DNA of 64,000 nt from Ktedonobacteria bacterium brp13 (GCA_015099395.1 AP024096.1:8597485-8661484); one strand, 5' to 3'. Positions 16,663 to 26,369 are shown, counted from the first letter of the stretch. Notes: generated from the sequence alone by a model not told the origin. Numbers and translations are program-made.

Positions 16663-17391
16663 ATGCCTCAGGGGAAAAAGATTGCCCTCATTACGGGAGC
16701 AAACAAAGGAATCGGTTTTGAAATTGCTCGTCAACTGGGAGAGCAAGGAATGCATATCCTCGTCGGCGCACGAAAGCAAACGCAAGGCGATGAGGCTGCC
16801 AGGAGGCTGGAGTCAGAAGGGATTGAGGCATTCGCCGTTCAGCTTGATGTTGTCAACCAAAGCACGGTCGAAGCAGTTGCACATATGCTTGAAGAAACCT
16901 ATGCAAAGCTCGATGTTCTCGTGAACAATGCCGCTATTATTTCTCCAGAAAAGGCGCTTCCGAGCAGTCTTTCTCTTGCTGCTTTACGCACTACCTATGA
17001 AACCAATGTGTTTGGAACTTTTGCCATGACCCAGGCCATGGTGCCACTCCTCCAACGCTCAGAGGCAGGGCGTATTGTGAATATGTCAAGCGGGCTGGCA
17101 TCGCTGGGGATCATCAGCGGTGCCGCCCCTGAGATCCTGATGGCATTTAATCTGGCCTATTGTTCCTCGAAGACGATGGTCAATGCGATGACTATCTTCT
17201 TTGCGAAAGAATTGCAGCAAACAGGTATCAAGGTCAACGCGGCTGACCCAGGCGCTGTTGCTACAGAGATGAACCCGACAGCTTCACGTACCCCGCAGCA
17301 GGGAGCGAAGGTGGCGGTTCATTTAGCCACCCTACCTGATGATGGCCCGACGGGAGGATTTTTTGATGAAAACGGGGTTCAACCCTGGTAG
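16663..17391 (+). CDS. Short-chain dehydrogenase/reductase
   Basis: Classical SDR, 242 residues, NAD(P)-dependent oxidoreductase of unknown substrate. The cofactor motif is TGANKGIGFEIA (TGxxxGxG), then LDVLVNNAAI (NNAG-type), the catalytic Ser in IVNMSSGLASLG, and YCSSKTMVNAM supplying Tyr-x-x-x-Lys. The sequence after it (KVNAADPGAVATEMNP) is typical of carbonyl-reductase-like members. The frame opens at 16591, but the ATG at 16663 follows AAAAGGAG. It is cargo of the 4.13-kb transposon; no regulator lies next to it. Confidence 0.9.
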   Translation: MPQGKKIALITGANKGIGFEIARQLGEQGMHILVGARKQTQGDEAARRLESEGIEAFAVQLDVVNQSTVEAVAHMLEETYAKLDVLVNNAAIISPEKALPSSLSLAALRTTYETNVFGTFAMTQAMVPLLQRSEAGRIVNMSSGLASLGIISGAAPEILMAFNLAYCSSKTMVNAMTIFFAKELQQTGIKVNAADPGAVATEMNPTASRTPQQGAKVAVHLATLPDDGPTGGFFDENGVQPW

Positions 17392-17442
17392 TCCGGATGG
17401 CCCTGACAGGCCGATCCCGCTCTCTCAGACGAAAGGCAAGCC

Positions 17443-18012
17443 ATGAACAAAGAGCAACGATGCAGAGCCAAAACCCAACTCGTCACCGGGATGCAAGCAG
17501 GCTACTCGTGGCGACAAGCCTCAGTGCAAGCTGGATTACAGATCAGTCAGTCGAATGCCTATCGGCTGTGGCAGGCTTGGCGAAAGGGCGATGAAACGGT
17601 ACTCTCTGATGGACGGCACGGCCATCCCAGCAAACTGCGCGGAGCAGCACGAGCCTTTCTCGAAGAACAGTGTCAACAAGCTCCTCATATGCCTTCATCC
17701 ATCATCCAGGTGGAATTGCGAGAAGGTTTTCATCTCAGCGTGAGTATCAGCCAGATCAACCGTGTGCGAGCAGCACTTCATCTGAGCAACCATCCTCCAC
17801 ACCAGAAACAGGAAAAAAAACGGAAGGAGAAGAAGCCTCTCCTCAAACCGAGTGGCAAGAAGGTGCTAGCAGTTTCCTCTTGCTCGCTGCTGTTCAAGAG
17901 ACGAAGCTGCTGTCTCACCTGGAGATCGCGTTCTCGCCAAGCAGCCTCACTCCTGTGCTGTCGCAGCGCCTCGCACACAGTCAACAAGCAACGCTGCGCT
18001 GCCAGTTATTGA
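17443..18012 (+). CDS. Transposase N-terminal HTH frame (OrfA)
   Basis: Starts MNKEQRCRAKTQLVTGMQAG. Residues 1-125 form a helix-turn-helix DNA-binding region (SQSNAYRLWQAWRKGDETVL, GRHGHPSKL). The useful part ends at an A8 run (17813-17820), GGAAAAAAAACGG. A -1 slip there moves ribosomes into the long frame that encodes the catalytic domain. After the run, this frame continues to 18012 with nonsense-like composition. Confidence 0.7.
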   Translation: MNKEQRCRAKTQLVTGMQAGYSWRQASVQAGLQISQSNAYRLWQAWRKGDETVLSDGRHGHPSKLRGAARAFLEEQCQQAPHMPSSIIQVELREGFHLSVSISQINRVRAALHLSNHPPHQKQEKKRKEKKPLLKPSGKKVLAVSSCSLLFKRRSCCLTWRSRSRQAASLLCCRSASHTVNKQRCAASY

Positions 18013-19781
18013 CTCTCCTCTTTCTGGAAGCCGTAGGGCTGCGACGAACCTGGGATTTACGTGGCTACACTGGCCAGGCTCTGGCACTGCTCACGGGTCG
18101 TCGACTCGCCTACGGTTATCGCCACATCGAGCGTTTTTTAGCGGAATTGGCTCGCGTAGGAGCCGATGCTCCCCTCACAGAAGTGCTCGCACGCTGGACC
18201 GCTTCGCTGTGGGAGCCAAGGCTACCGAGGAGAGAGAAGCCTGTTCCCGTTTTCTACGTTGATGGACACCGCAAGCCTGTCTACGCCGATTCGCTGATTC
18301 CACGCGGGTTGATAGGGCGCACCGGAAAAATCCTGGGATGTCGCGCACTGGTGGTCTTGCATGATCAGGAAGGTCATCCCTTGCTCGCGACTACTCATCG
18401 GGGAGATCAGCATCTGACGATCGGGCTCCCAGCAATTCTCCGGCACTATGAGCAGGCGGCTGACCTGGAAAGCCTCAAGCGCATCGTCGTGGATCGGGAG
18501 GGCATGTCGGCTGAATTCCTGGCTGTGTTGGCAAGCGAAGGGCGGACCGTGGTAACGGTGCTGCGAACCGATCAATACGCTGGGTTAGAGTCATTCCGGC
18601 AGGTCGGGGAGTTTGTCCCGTTGCACGTAGATCAACAGGGCAAGGTCATTCGGGAGGTGGCGCTGGCGCGCTTCGGTCTGCCGCTGCCTGAACACCCTGG
18701 GCAAGAGCTAGAAGTGCGGGTGGCGCTGATCCGGGACTGGCGCCGTCTGGTTCCCAAAGAACCGTCCTCAGAGGAGGAAGATCGGCCCCAGCGGTGGGAC
18801 GAGAAACCCGATAGGACCCATGAGTACTGGTTAGATGAGAACTGGCAGGCAACACCTTTGCCTGCCCCACCGATGGAACCGAAGCTGATCCCCATTGTGA
18901 CGACAGCAGCAGAGGTAGATGCGGTAGAACTAGTACAAACCTACACCAGGCGCTGGCCTGCACAAGAGAATGCCATTCGAGACTGGCTTATTCCCCTTGG
19001 CATCGATGTCAATCATGGTTATGCCAAAATACCCGTCGCCAACTCCGAAGTGGCGAAAAAGCGAGAAGCGTTGCAAAAGCGGCTGGAGAACGTGCAGCGT
19101 TGGACGGCTGGTGCCCGCAAGCGCATGCACAATGCGAGCAAGCTCCACCGAAAACGCAGTCAACAGACGAAAGAACGCGCGGATGCGCTCTATTGCGATC
19201 TCAACCATCATCAAATGGAGATGGAGAGGCAAGAAGTCGAGCACTGGCTCCTGCGCAAAACGATCAAAGAGGAGAAAGCGGTGGCGGACGCCGAAATTGA
19301 GGAGTATCGACAACGGCAATGGAAAGCCTATCACACCAGTAACAAAGAGTTCGCTAAATGTGAAAAGTACTGCCGAGAGCAGCGGGAGTTACTCCGAGCC
19401 ATAGAGGATCTGGCACAACAAGAGCGGGACATGTATGAATTGGATAACCACAAGGATCAGGTGATGACCGTTTGCAAGGTGGCCCTGGCGAATCTGGGCA
19501 TGTGGGTGCGTGATCACTATTTTCCGGCTTCGTACGCTCATGCCAGTTGGCAACGCTTACAGGTTTTCTTTCAGTTACCAGGACGGATCTTCTGGGGACG
19601 GGATCGAGTCGAGGTCGAACTCAAGCCATTTAACGACCGTGCCCTCAATCGAGATTTGGAGATGCTGTGTATGAAGGTAGCCCAAGAACAGCCGCGTTTA
19701 CCTGATGGACGCCGTCTCCTCTTTCGCCTGCGAGAGACAAGGATTCTACATCTAGATGCGCAAGAAAAAGAGGTGGCGTGA
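17670..19781 (+). CDS. Transposase catalytic frame (OrfB), reached by -1 frameshift
   Basis: The frame is open from 17670, but protein-like sequence starts at about 17815 after the A8 slippery run, so it is probably expressed as a fusion with the preceding HTH frame (total about 780 residues). Likely acidic catalytic residues sit in VPVFYVDGHRKPVYAD and LKRIVVDREGMSAE, with another around TYTRRWPAQENAIRDW. The C-terminal third is a long charged coiled coil (EVEHWLLRKTIKEEKAVADA). I cannot name the IS family. It is the only transposase inside the 4.13-kb element and ends eight bases before the right terminal repeat is complete. Confidence 0.75.
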   Translation: MSTSSSYAFIHHPGGIARRFSSQREYQPDQPCASSTSSEQPSSTPETGKKTEGEEASPQTEWQEGASSFLLLAAVQETKLLSHLEIAFSPSSLTPVLSQRLAHSQQATLRCQLLTLLFLEAVGLRRTWDLRGYTGQALALLTGRRLAYGYRHIERFLAELARVGADAPLTEVLARWTASLWEPRLPRREKPVPVFYVDGHRKPVYADSLIPRGLIGRTGKILGCRALVVLHDQEGHPLLATTHRGDQHLTIGLPAILRHYEQAADLESLKRIVVDREGMSAEFLAVLASEGRTVVTVLRTDQYAGLESFRQVGEFVPLHVDQQGKVIREVALARFGLPLPEHPGQELEVRVALIRDWRRLVPKEPSSEEEDRPQRWDEKPDRTHEYWLDENWQATPLPAPPMEPKLIPIVTTAAEVDAVELVQTYTRRWPAQENAIRDWLIPLGIDVNHGYAKIPVANSEVAKKREALQKRLENVQRWTAGARKRMHNASKLHRKRSQQTKERADALYCDLNHHQMEMERQEVEHWLLRKTIKEEKAVADAEIEEYRQRQWKAYHTSNKEFAKCEKYCREQRELLRAIEDLAQQERDMYELDNHKDQVMTVCKVALANLGMWVRDHYFPASYAHASWQRLQVFFQLPGRIFWGRDRVEVELKPFNDRALNRDLEMLCMKVAQEQPRLPDGRRLLFRLRETRILHLDAQEKEVA

Positions 19782-19789
19782 AACCCTGG
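19751..19789 (+). repeat. Right terminal repeat of cargo transposon
   Basis: TCTAGATGCGCAAGAAAAAG then AGGTGGCGTGAAACCCTGG. It shares the outer 16 and inner 12 bases with the left end at 15660; the middle differs. Followed by the ACG duplication. Confidence 0.85.
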
Positions 19790-19792
19790 ACG

Positions 19793-20460
19793 CACTTCTC
19801 CCTCGGTATGACTGGCAATCCGACAATAGGGGTGAACGCGATCCAATCGTCGCCGAAATTGCATCCACATGGTTTCTGGTTGATCAAAGACATCCTTCAG
19901 AGGGATGCTGGCCCCACGCCCTGCTGCGACTAAGCACAGTCCCAGAGCGGTTTGGGAAAAGGATAATTGGAGGTGATCCGTCAGTTCTTTCAAGAAAATC
20001 AGGTGAGGCATGGATAAATCATGGGCATCATCGACGACCAGGCACTCAACCCCGTACTGGATGAGTAAATCAAACAGTAGGTATTTGCGTTCGCTCCAAT
20101 GTCCCCGTCCTCCCAGGCCCAGTGCGGTCAACAGGAAATTGCCCAGAGCTGCTTCCTTGGGATCATTTTTCGGGGCGGTCACGGCCAGCACGGGGTAGCG
20201 CCTCCCACCAATCGTTCCTGCCTGGCGGCTGGCTGCATCCCTGAGATCGCAAATCCCCATCGTTTTGCCGCTCCCTGGCTCCGCCACAATGACATGCCAG
20301 CTCCGCTTGTGCCATGCCTGGCGTAAGAGCCCTTGAAAACGACGCTCAAAGGGGGTCTCAAGGTTATGTGGACACTTGAAACCCTGGAGAGCATGTGTCC
20401 GTGACAAGAACGGATGTTTGCTCGCCAGAGAAGGAGTAAGTGAACCATGCGAGTCCACCA
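19793..20460 (-). pseudogene. tnsC: TnsC/TniB-like ATPase, 5' part
   Basis: AAA+ transposition ATPase. Visible are HPFLSRTHALQGFKCPHNLE, TPFERRFQGLLRQAWHKRSW, Walker A VIVAEPGSGKTMG, and Walker B CLVVDDAHDLS. It breaks after EGEVR at the 4.13-kb element and resumes at 15659. Upstream of MVDSHGSLTPSLASKHPF at 20460 it runs into the antisense of the tyrosine recombinase gene and there is no ribosome binding site, so a few N-terminal codons and the promoter side were lost when that recombinase block inserted between tnsAB and tnsC. Confidence 0.85.
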
Positions 20461-21598
20461 TATCCGTAGGGACAATGACCATGACGAAACCTTTGAACTG
20501 CTCGATGATAACGGCCAGGCCATTCCCGTTGTCGCTGGCTTCCTGCGGCATCTACGTGCTCGGGGGTGTTCTCCCAACACATTGTCGGCCTACGCCTATG
20601 ATCTGCTGCATTTCATGACCTTTCTCAAAGAACAGCAGCTCACCTATCTCGACTTTTCTCCACGGCATGCTTTCCGTTTTCTAGAATATCTCAGTATGCT
20701 CCCTAGCTACAAGAGCGCGCAGCGCCTGAGCCTGGTGCTCTCGACAACGACCGATGAGGGAACTTCTGCGACCCGCCTCTCGCCTGCGACGATCAATCGG
20801 ACGTTTGCTTCCGTCTCCTCTTTCTACGAATACCTGATTCTCTCTGGAGAGTTCTCGCAGGGAGAGAATCCCATTCACCAGGTCAATGATCCTGCGCTGG
20901 CCAGAGTCGATGCCCGTCACCGTCCGTTCATGGGGCGCGCCAGCCGTCAGCAACCCATCCGACGGTCAGTCCACGTCAAAACGGTTCGACGTGTTCCTCG
21001 TCCGATGGATGACGAGCAGATTGACAAGCTGCTGGCCTCGCTCTCGCTCAAACGAGACAAGGCCATGCTTCTGCTGATGCTCCACGGCGGGTTACGCCCA
21101 GGCGAAGTGCTCAACCTTCAGCTCGAAGATATCTCTTACGCGCGAAGACGAGTGATCATCCGCTATCGAACAGAACACCCGAAAGGAGCCAGGACCAAAT
21201 CACGAACAGAGCGGGTAGTGGACCTCCTCCAGGTCGAGACCTTACAGGCCGTCAGCGACTACGTGATGTACGAACGCCCATCGGACACCACCTCTCCCTA
21301 TGTGTTTCTCGTTGGGGGACGAGGAAAACGTCGCCTTGAACCTCTGGGTTACGCTGCTTTGGTGAAACTCTTTGAGCGGCACTGCGAACGCCTCGGTATT
21401 CGCACCCCCTGGATCACGCCTCACTCCCTCAGGCACACGCATGCGACTCGCATGTTCGAGGGGGGGATGCGGGATCTCACGCTCCAGAAGCGCCTAGGCC
21501 ATGCCTCACCGGAATCCACTCGGATCTACACGGATGTCTCAGATGCCACGGTCGTTGCCGAATATCGTCAGGCTCTTGGGAAGGAGGAGCGGAAGTGA
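20447..21598 (+). CDS. Tyrosine recombinase, first of a coupled pair
   Basis: 383-residue phage-integrase-type recombinase with an N-terminal SAM-like domain (TLSAYAYDLLHFMTFLKEQQ). The catalytic set is HGGLRPGEVLNLQ (Arg), TPHSLRHTHATRMF (His-x-x-Arg) and the nucleophile Tyr in STRIYTDVSD. The start has GAGAAGGAG upstream. The stop overlaps the next gene as GTGA, so the two are translationally coupled. Two-recombinase operons of this kind are transposon modules related to Tn554/RIT elements; no third gene is found here. Confidence 0.88.
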   Translation: MRVHHIRRDNDHDETFELLDDNGQAIPVVAGFLRHLRARGCSPNTLSAYAYDLLHFMTFLKEQQLTYLDFSPRHAFRFLEYLSMLPSYKSAQRLSLVLSTTTDEGTSATRLSPATINRTFASVSSFYEYLILSGEFSQGENPIHQVNDPALARVDARHRPFMGRASRQQPIRRSVHVKTVRRVPRPMDDEQIDKLLASLSLKRDKAMLLLMLHGGLRPGEVLNLQLEDISYARRRVIIRYRTEHPKGARTKSRTERVVDLLQVETLQAVSDYVMYERPSDTTSPYVFLVGGRGKRRLEPLGYAALVKLFERHCERLGIRTPWITPHSLRHTHATRMFEGGMRDLTLQKRLGHASPESTRIYTDVSDATVVAEYRQALGKEERK

Positions 21599-23649
21599 GA
21601 AATACTGCTGATCTTTCTCCTGTTGCGCCCTTGCCTTTCCATCACGCGAGTGCGCAGGAATGGGAAACATTCGTCCAACAATACGCAACGAGCAAAAAGT
21701 ACCAGGGAGCGCTTCTCTTGTCTCGTCGCCAGTTCGTCGAGCGCTATCCAAGTCTTGAGGCGTGGTTTGCAGCCCCTCTGGTTGAGCGTGTTGGACGGTC
21801 AGATGAAGAGTGCCGGCAGAGCGTGGGACACAACGATGTCCTGTACAAAGTCTGCTACCATGCGCGTCACTATCTGGCTTTCCTTGCTTTACGCGGGTAT
21901 GCCCGCTTTGATTGGGAATGGCTCATTGCTGTTCGCCAATTTCGGCCATCCTCCCTCTTTACCTGTGCAGCCGGAGATATGGGAATGACCTCTCTGCTCG
22001 ATGACGCTTTTCACCTGGGCTTCGCCAAGCCACACACGACGAATGCCTTTCACTGGCTCGTCCATCGCATCCTGATGCATATCGGCGTGCCAGATGTTGA
22101 ACAGATTACCGATGCCGAACTTCAGGAGTTCGAGCAGGCTCTTGATCGTTTTGCCGAACGGCCAGACATCGATGTGCTTTATGGATCAGTCGATGAGTAC
22201 CGCAAGCGGCTCAAACAGCGCAAGATCTCTCTGCACCAACTGCAGGTGGTCCTGTATCATCGAGGGCAAGTGAACCGCGAGCCACAACGAGTGGTGAATG
22301 CCCCCTCTCGACGCGTGTTTGTGATCCACAAACCAAGCATGCAGGAGATCCTTGCTCGTTACCTGACTGCGCGGAGTTTGACTGATCAACCCGCAACCGT
22401 CAAGAAGCTGGATCTGGCCATGCGCCAGTTCGTTGACTGGATCGAGCAAACCTATCCTGAGATTGAGACCTTTGCAGAAGTGACGCGAGAGCATATCCTG
22501 GAATATGCCGAGATGCTCAACACCCGACTGGGCGTGCTCACGTCACAGCCACTGGCTTCATCGAGCAAATGTCAGACTCTGACAAAAGTGGCTCAGTTCT
22601 TTCGTGAGGTCTCCAGCTGGGGATGGGAGGATGTTCCCATACGACCACTTCTTCTCCCTGGAGATCTTCCCAAGCGCCCACTGCGGGTTCCTCGCTATAT
22701 TCCTGAGCCTGAGCTGGAACGGCTCATGGGCGCGATTCGAGCGCTTGACTGTCCGTATCTGCAAGCGGCCCTGCTCGTTGCTCGCTGGAGCGGAGCACGA
22801 CGAGGAGAAATCCGTCGGCTCGAAGTTGACTGTCTCGACAGCTATCCAGATGGCACACCACGACTTCGCATCCCTGCGGGAAAAACGTACCAGGAGAGAG
22901 TGATCCCCATCCATGAGGAGGCCGCTGCGGCTATCAGAACCCTTCAAGCTCTCTACAAAGGGGAACGCGGATTGATTGACCGCAAAACCGGCATCATCAC
23001 CCGCTACCTCTTCATGCATCGAGGCAGGCTCTTTGGAGTACGCTACCTGTTCGAGAGTGCGATTGAGAAAACTTGCCAGGCTGCTGGGCTCGTCACACCA
23101 GATGGAAAGCCGACAATTACCCCCCATCGTTTTCGGCACACGGTCGGAACGCAGCTTGCACAGCGTGGAGCACGCTTGCGGACCATCCAGAAGATTTTAG
23201 GGCATGAGAGTGCAGCCATGTCGCTGGCATATCTTGGCATCTCGGACGAAGATGTGCGGCAAGATTACCAGGCCGTGCTGGGCGAGCAAGCAACTCTCGC
23301 TGGCCCTGGAGCGGAGATGATTCGCTCTGGCCATTTCACTCAATCAGAAGTCACCTGGTTAAAGGACCATTACTTCCAGACGGAGCTCGAATTGGGGAGG
23401 TGTCTCCGCCTGCCGCAAGAAGGTCCGTGTGAGTGTGATTTGTACCTCTCCTGTGCCAAGTTTGTGACGACGCCTGCGTATGCCCCACGCTTACGTCGCC
23501 GCCGCCGCATCGAACAAGAACTCGTTGAGGATGCTGCTGCTCATGGTTGGCAACGCGAGGCGGAGCGACATCGGTGTACGATCCGGCGTCTGGAGCGGCT
23601 TCTCAAAGATCTTGGTGAGCCGATTGATGGACTGGAGACGGCGGATTAA
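21595..23649 (+). CDS. Large tyrosine recombinase, second of the pair
   Basis: 684 residues, GTG start overlapping the preceding stop by 4 bp. The catalytic region shows WSGARRGEIRRLEVD (Arg), TPHRFRHTVGTQLAQRG (His-x-x-Arg) and MSLAYLGISDEDV, whose Tyr is the likely nucleophile. The C-terminus carries CECDLYLSCAKFVTTPAYAP, a Cys cluster typical of the large recombinase in such pairs. The N-terminal 250 residues have no motif I recognise. A hairpin follows the stop. Confidence 0.87.
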   Translation: MRNTADLSPVAPLPFHHASAQEWETFVQQYATSKKYQGALLLSRRQFVERYPSLEAWFAAPLVERVGRSDEECRQSVGHNDVLYKVCYHARHYLAFLALRGYARFDWEWLIAVRQFRPSSLFTCAAGDMGMTSLLDDAFHLGFAKPHTTNAFHWLVHRILMHIGVPDVEQITDAELQEFEQALDRFAERPDIDVLYGSVDEYRKRLKQRKISLHQLQVVLYHRGQVNREPQRVVNAPSRRVFVIHKPSMQEILARYLTARSLTDQPATVKKLDLAMRQFVDWIEQTYPEIETFAEVTREHILEYAEMLNTRLGVLTSQPLASSSKCQTLTKVAQFFREVSSWGWEDVPIRPLLLPGDLPKRPLRVPRYIPEPELERLMGAIRALDCPYLQAALLVARWSGARRGEIRRLEVDCLDSYPDGTPRLRIPAGKTYQERVIPIHEEAAAAIRTLQALYKGERGLIDRKTGIITRYLFMHRGRLFGVRYLFESAIEKTCQAAGLVTPDGKPTITPHRFRHTVGTQLAQRGARLRTIQKILGHESAAMSLAYLGISDEDVRQDYQAVLGEQATLAGPGAEMIRSGHFTQSEVTWLKDHYFQTELELGRCLRLPQEGPCECDLYLSCAKFVTTPAYAPRLRRRRRIEQELVEDAAAHGWQREAERHRCTIRRLERLLKDLGEPIDGLETAD

Positions 23650-23652
23650 AGG

Positions 23653-23675
23653 GATGAGAGAGCCGAAGGCTCATC
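23653..23675 (+). terminator. Hairpin after the recombinase pair
   Basis: GAGCC-GAA-GGCTC core with flanking GATGA / ATC, four bases after the stop codon. It has no T-run, so termination is likely but not certain. Confidence 0.5.
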
Positions 23676-23825
23676 AAGCATCTCTGTGCGCTTGAGGCTT
23701 CGTGGCGGTGTGACCAGCGTGCTCATGCCAGGAGCGCGGAGCAAGCGATGCCGCCAGGCCAGACCCTTGATGGCTGTGGCTAGACTCGAAGCGCGAGAGC
23801 GAGCGGGGATGGTGACGCTCATCAA

Positions 23826-26369
23826 GTAGAGTAGGGGCCGGTCGTCCATTCCTGGATCACCCGTACCCCTCTCTCAGAACCGGACGTGCTCGTTTTCAAG
23901 CATCCGGCTCGCCCTTTACGTGTTTCTTGAAAAATTCTCTATCCGGGAGTGTTCCATTATGAAGTTGATGGTGGCATGTACGGCACAAGACGAACGTTTT
24001 CCTGTTGCGGGCTGCCATCATTTGCTGCCAGAAGGCTTTTCCTTTCGCAACATCTTTCATCTTTCGTATGTGATGGATCTCGAATGGCCCTGCTGTGGTT
24101 TCACAATATTCACACTGCTTTTTGTTCAGTCGTTTGATGATCTCCGAACGGCTGAGCGTCCACGTGAAAATATTGGGTGACACATCAAGTTGCGGATCGT
24201 TGGGGATTGGAACCTTGAGATCCTTGAGACGAAACACTTTGATGGTGCGAGTTTTCTTTTCTCCAGGAACGATGAGGACATAGCCATCCTCCGTTTTGAG
24301 TTGCTTGGCAATTTTACTTCTCCTTGATTTATGTTTGCAAGCCAGTGTCTTGAAGAGGCTTGCTCTCCAGATCAGGGCGAGTCTATGCATCTCTTGTTTG
24401 ACATTGCAAGCCAGTGCATAGTAATTTGCCAATCCCCGGAGCTCTCCATTGTAGGCAAGAAGAATCTCGGCGTCGCTGAGTGCTATCCATTTAGCCTTAT
24501 GGGTCGCTTTTATCCTTTCATAGTTTCCATACCCTTTTGAGGAACAGAACTTCTGAAGTTTTCCGGCAGGAATATGAAGTTGTAGCTGCTCTGACATCGA
24601 TTTGTAGGTCGTGTGGCGCGAACCACGCTTCACCTTGATAACGCGATCTCCTGAGTAAGTTTTTACTTCATAGCCCACAAAGATTGTTCCTTGTTTACTG
24701 CGGCGGATGTGGGATTTTTCCTCCGCAATGGCCAGTTTGAGGGTTTCTTCAATGAAGGCTTTTACCTCTTGTCTGACTCGTTCTGCGTCCGCATGTGAAC
24801 CGATAATGCCGATGCAGAAGTCGTCTGCGTAACGACAGTAGAACAATCGTTTGTAATCCGCATCGAACGGGTCCCCACTTGGGATCTGTTTTCTCAGTTG
24901 ATCTATTCGCCGAATTTCATCTTGAATGGCCTGAAGTTCTTTCTCTGTTCCCTCCTTTCCTTTCAGGCTATCCCATTTTGCCCTGAGCCGTTTAATTCTG
25001 TCTGAATAGCGATGGTACAGCAAGTTTTTCTTGCGTTTCTTTCCCCGATCAAACCGTTGTTTCAACCCTTTCATGAAGAGATCCAGTTCGTGCAGGTACA
25101 CATTCGCAAGGATGGGAGAGACAATGGAGCCCTGCGGTACACCGCTGTAGGTCGTATGGTACGTCCAGTCCTCTAGGTAGCCAGCATCAAGCATGGCCTT
25201 TATGAGGCGTAAAAAGCGGGTATCGTCGATTTTCTTCTTGAGCAGTTCAACCAGAAGTTCGTGATTGATCGTATTGAAGTAGTCTCGTATGTCCATGTCT
25301 ACGATCCATTTGATCGACCCCCAATGCTCGCCGATTTGTTCCAGGGCCGTATGAGGGGATCTCTTTGGCCGGAATCCATGTGAGCTGTCCTCAAAGATTG
25401 GCTCATAGATGTGTTCCAAGATGATCCTTACCACTTCCTGGACCAATTTATCGTTTCCAGAAGAGATGCCCAGTGGTCGTTTCTTGCCATTCTTTTTCGG
25501 AATGAAAACTCTTCTGACGGGCTGGAACCGGTATGTTCCGTCTTTGAGTTGTGTGATGATGGACGCAACTCGTTCTTCTGAAAAACCATCCAATGTGACT
25601 TCATCTACTCCTGGGGTGATGGCACCTTTATTGGCGTAAATGTTCGCGTAGGCTTCATGCCACAGTATTTGGTCTTCCATGAGACGAAACAATCCATTCA
25701 AGCGCTTTTCCTGTTTCGAGATGTCTTCAAGCGCTTCCAATCTCCTAATCACTGTAGCGGATAGCATCAGCACATCCTCGCTTTCGGTTGATTATCAGCA
25801 ACGTAAACTTTTTCTCTTCCCCCAGGCAGTGAAGGTTTCGTGACTATTACTATTCACTTATCCTCTTGCCCGTATCGTATCCACGGATATCCGTGCTGCG
25901 ATCTGCGGAACCCATTACAGGCCCACCTCGGGTATTACAGAAATTCCGTACCCATGCAGGGATTGCTCCCTGTTTAGGGCATCCCGCATTTTCAGCAGAA
26001 GTGAGATCGGACGTGCTCCAGGCTTCCCGTTCGTCCTGTATTGCCCTCGTAGTAAGGGTCTGCCAACATCGATGGATAAGGCCGCATCTGCATTGTACGG
26101 GCTTAGATGCTGGTCCCAACGTTCATAGCCACCTTCCGTTGGGGTCGCGGGATAAACCAGCAGGACTAGGATTGACGCAGTCTAGCATTCACCATACACG
26201 TCTTGCACTGACCACTCACAGGATCGGTGACTTCCTCCTACGTGGCCGTCCTCGCATGCTATGGTCGCCTTCCTCTTTCGAGGGTTGGGGTAAGCGAGGT
26301 GTGCATGGAACCTTCCATCAGTTCCAATACCAATTGGTACACTCAGAAACTGCCGCTGATGCGGCGCAC
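23826..26369 (-). mobile_element. Group II intron with maturase
   Basis: The 5' end is GTGCGCC (complement of 26363-26369). Domain V is the 34-nt hairpin at 23877-23910 (GAGCCGGATGC, a loop GAAA-type turn, GTCCGGTTC). Domain VI follows and the 3' end is ...CCCCTACTCTAC at 23826. The reverse transcriptase occupies domain IV. Length 2544 nt. Confidence 0.85.
23896..25773 (-). CDS. ltrA: Group II intron reverse transcriptase/maturase
   Basis: 625 residues. RT blocks in order: RPLGISSGNDKLVQEVVR, SHGFRPKRSPHTALEQIG, VDMDIRDYFNTINHE, SGVPQGSIVSPILANVYL, and the active site CRYADDFCIG (YADD). The maturase X domain follows (ALSDAEILLAYNGELRGLAN). The C-terminus is an HNH endonuclease domain with CEYCETTAGPFEIHHI and CRTCHHQLH. 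The protein splices its own intron and drives retrohoming. It begins GTG at 25773 or ATG two codons later, just after a GAGG. It is a close relative of the inner intron protein at 36.2 kb. Confidence 0.95.
   Translation of the reverse strand: MLMLSATVIRRLEALEDISKQEKRLNGLFRLMEDQILWHEAYANIYANKGAITPGVDEVTLDGFSEERVASIITQLKDGTYRFQPVRRVFIPKKNGKKRPLGISSGNDKLVQEVVRIILEHIYEPIFEDSSHGFRPKRSPHTALEQIGEHWGSIKWIVDMDIRDYFNTINHELLVELLKKKIDDTRFLRLIKAMLDAGYLEDWTYHTTYSGVPQGSIVSPILANVYLHELDLFMKGLKQRFDRGKKRKKNLLYHRYSDRIKRLRAKWDSLKGKEGTEKELQAIQDEIRRIDQLRKQIPSGDPFDADYKRLFYCRYADDFCIGIIGSHADAERVRQEVKAFIEETLKLAIAEEKSHIRRSKQGTIFVGYEVKTYSGDRVIKVKRGSRHTTYKSMSEQLQLHIPAGKLQKFCSSKGYGNYERIKATHKAKWIALSDAEILLAYNGELRGLANYYALACNVKQEMHRLALIWRASLFKTLACKHKSRRSKIAKQLKTEDGYVLIVPGEKKTRTIKVFRLKDLKVPIPNDPQLDVSPNIFTWTLSRSEIIKRLNKKQCEYCETTAGPFEIHHIRKMKDVAKGKAFWQQMMAARNRKTFVLCRTCHHQLHNGTLPDREFFKKHVKGEPDA

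Larger units (their letters stand above)
15660..19789 (+). mobile_element. 4.13-kb cargo transposon inserted in tnsC
   Basis: The ends are CCAGGGTTTCACGCCA (15660) and TGGCGTGAAACCCTGG (to 19789), extended by TGCGCATCTAGA on the inside of both. ACG flanks both sides (15657-15659, 19790-19792), and removal restores the tnsC frame exactly. Inside are a secreted-protein gene, a short-chain dehydrogenase and a transposase read through a -1 frameshift. A third, right-type end at 16499-16535 makes 15660-16535 look like a smaller unit of its own. Confidence 0.85.

Noticed and set aside
17778..19334. Several long antisense ORFs opposite the cargo transposase
   Set aside because: They mirror the codon structure of the transposase on the other strand; no start signals or family features.
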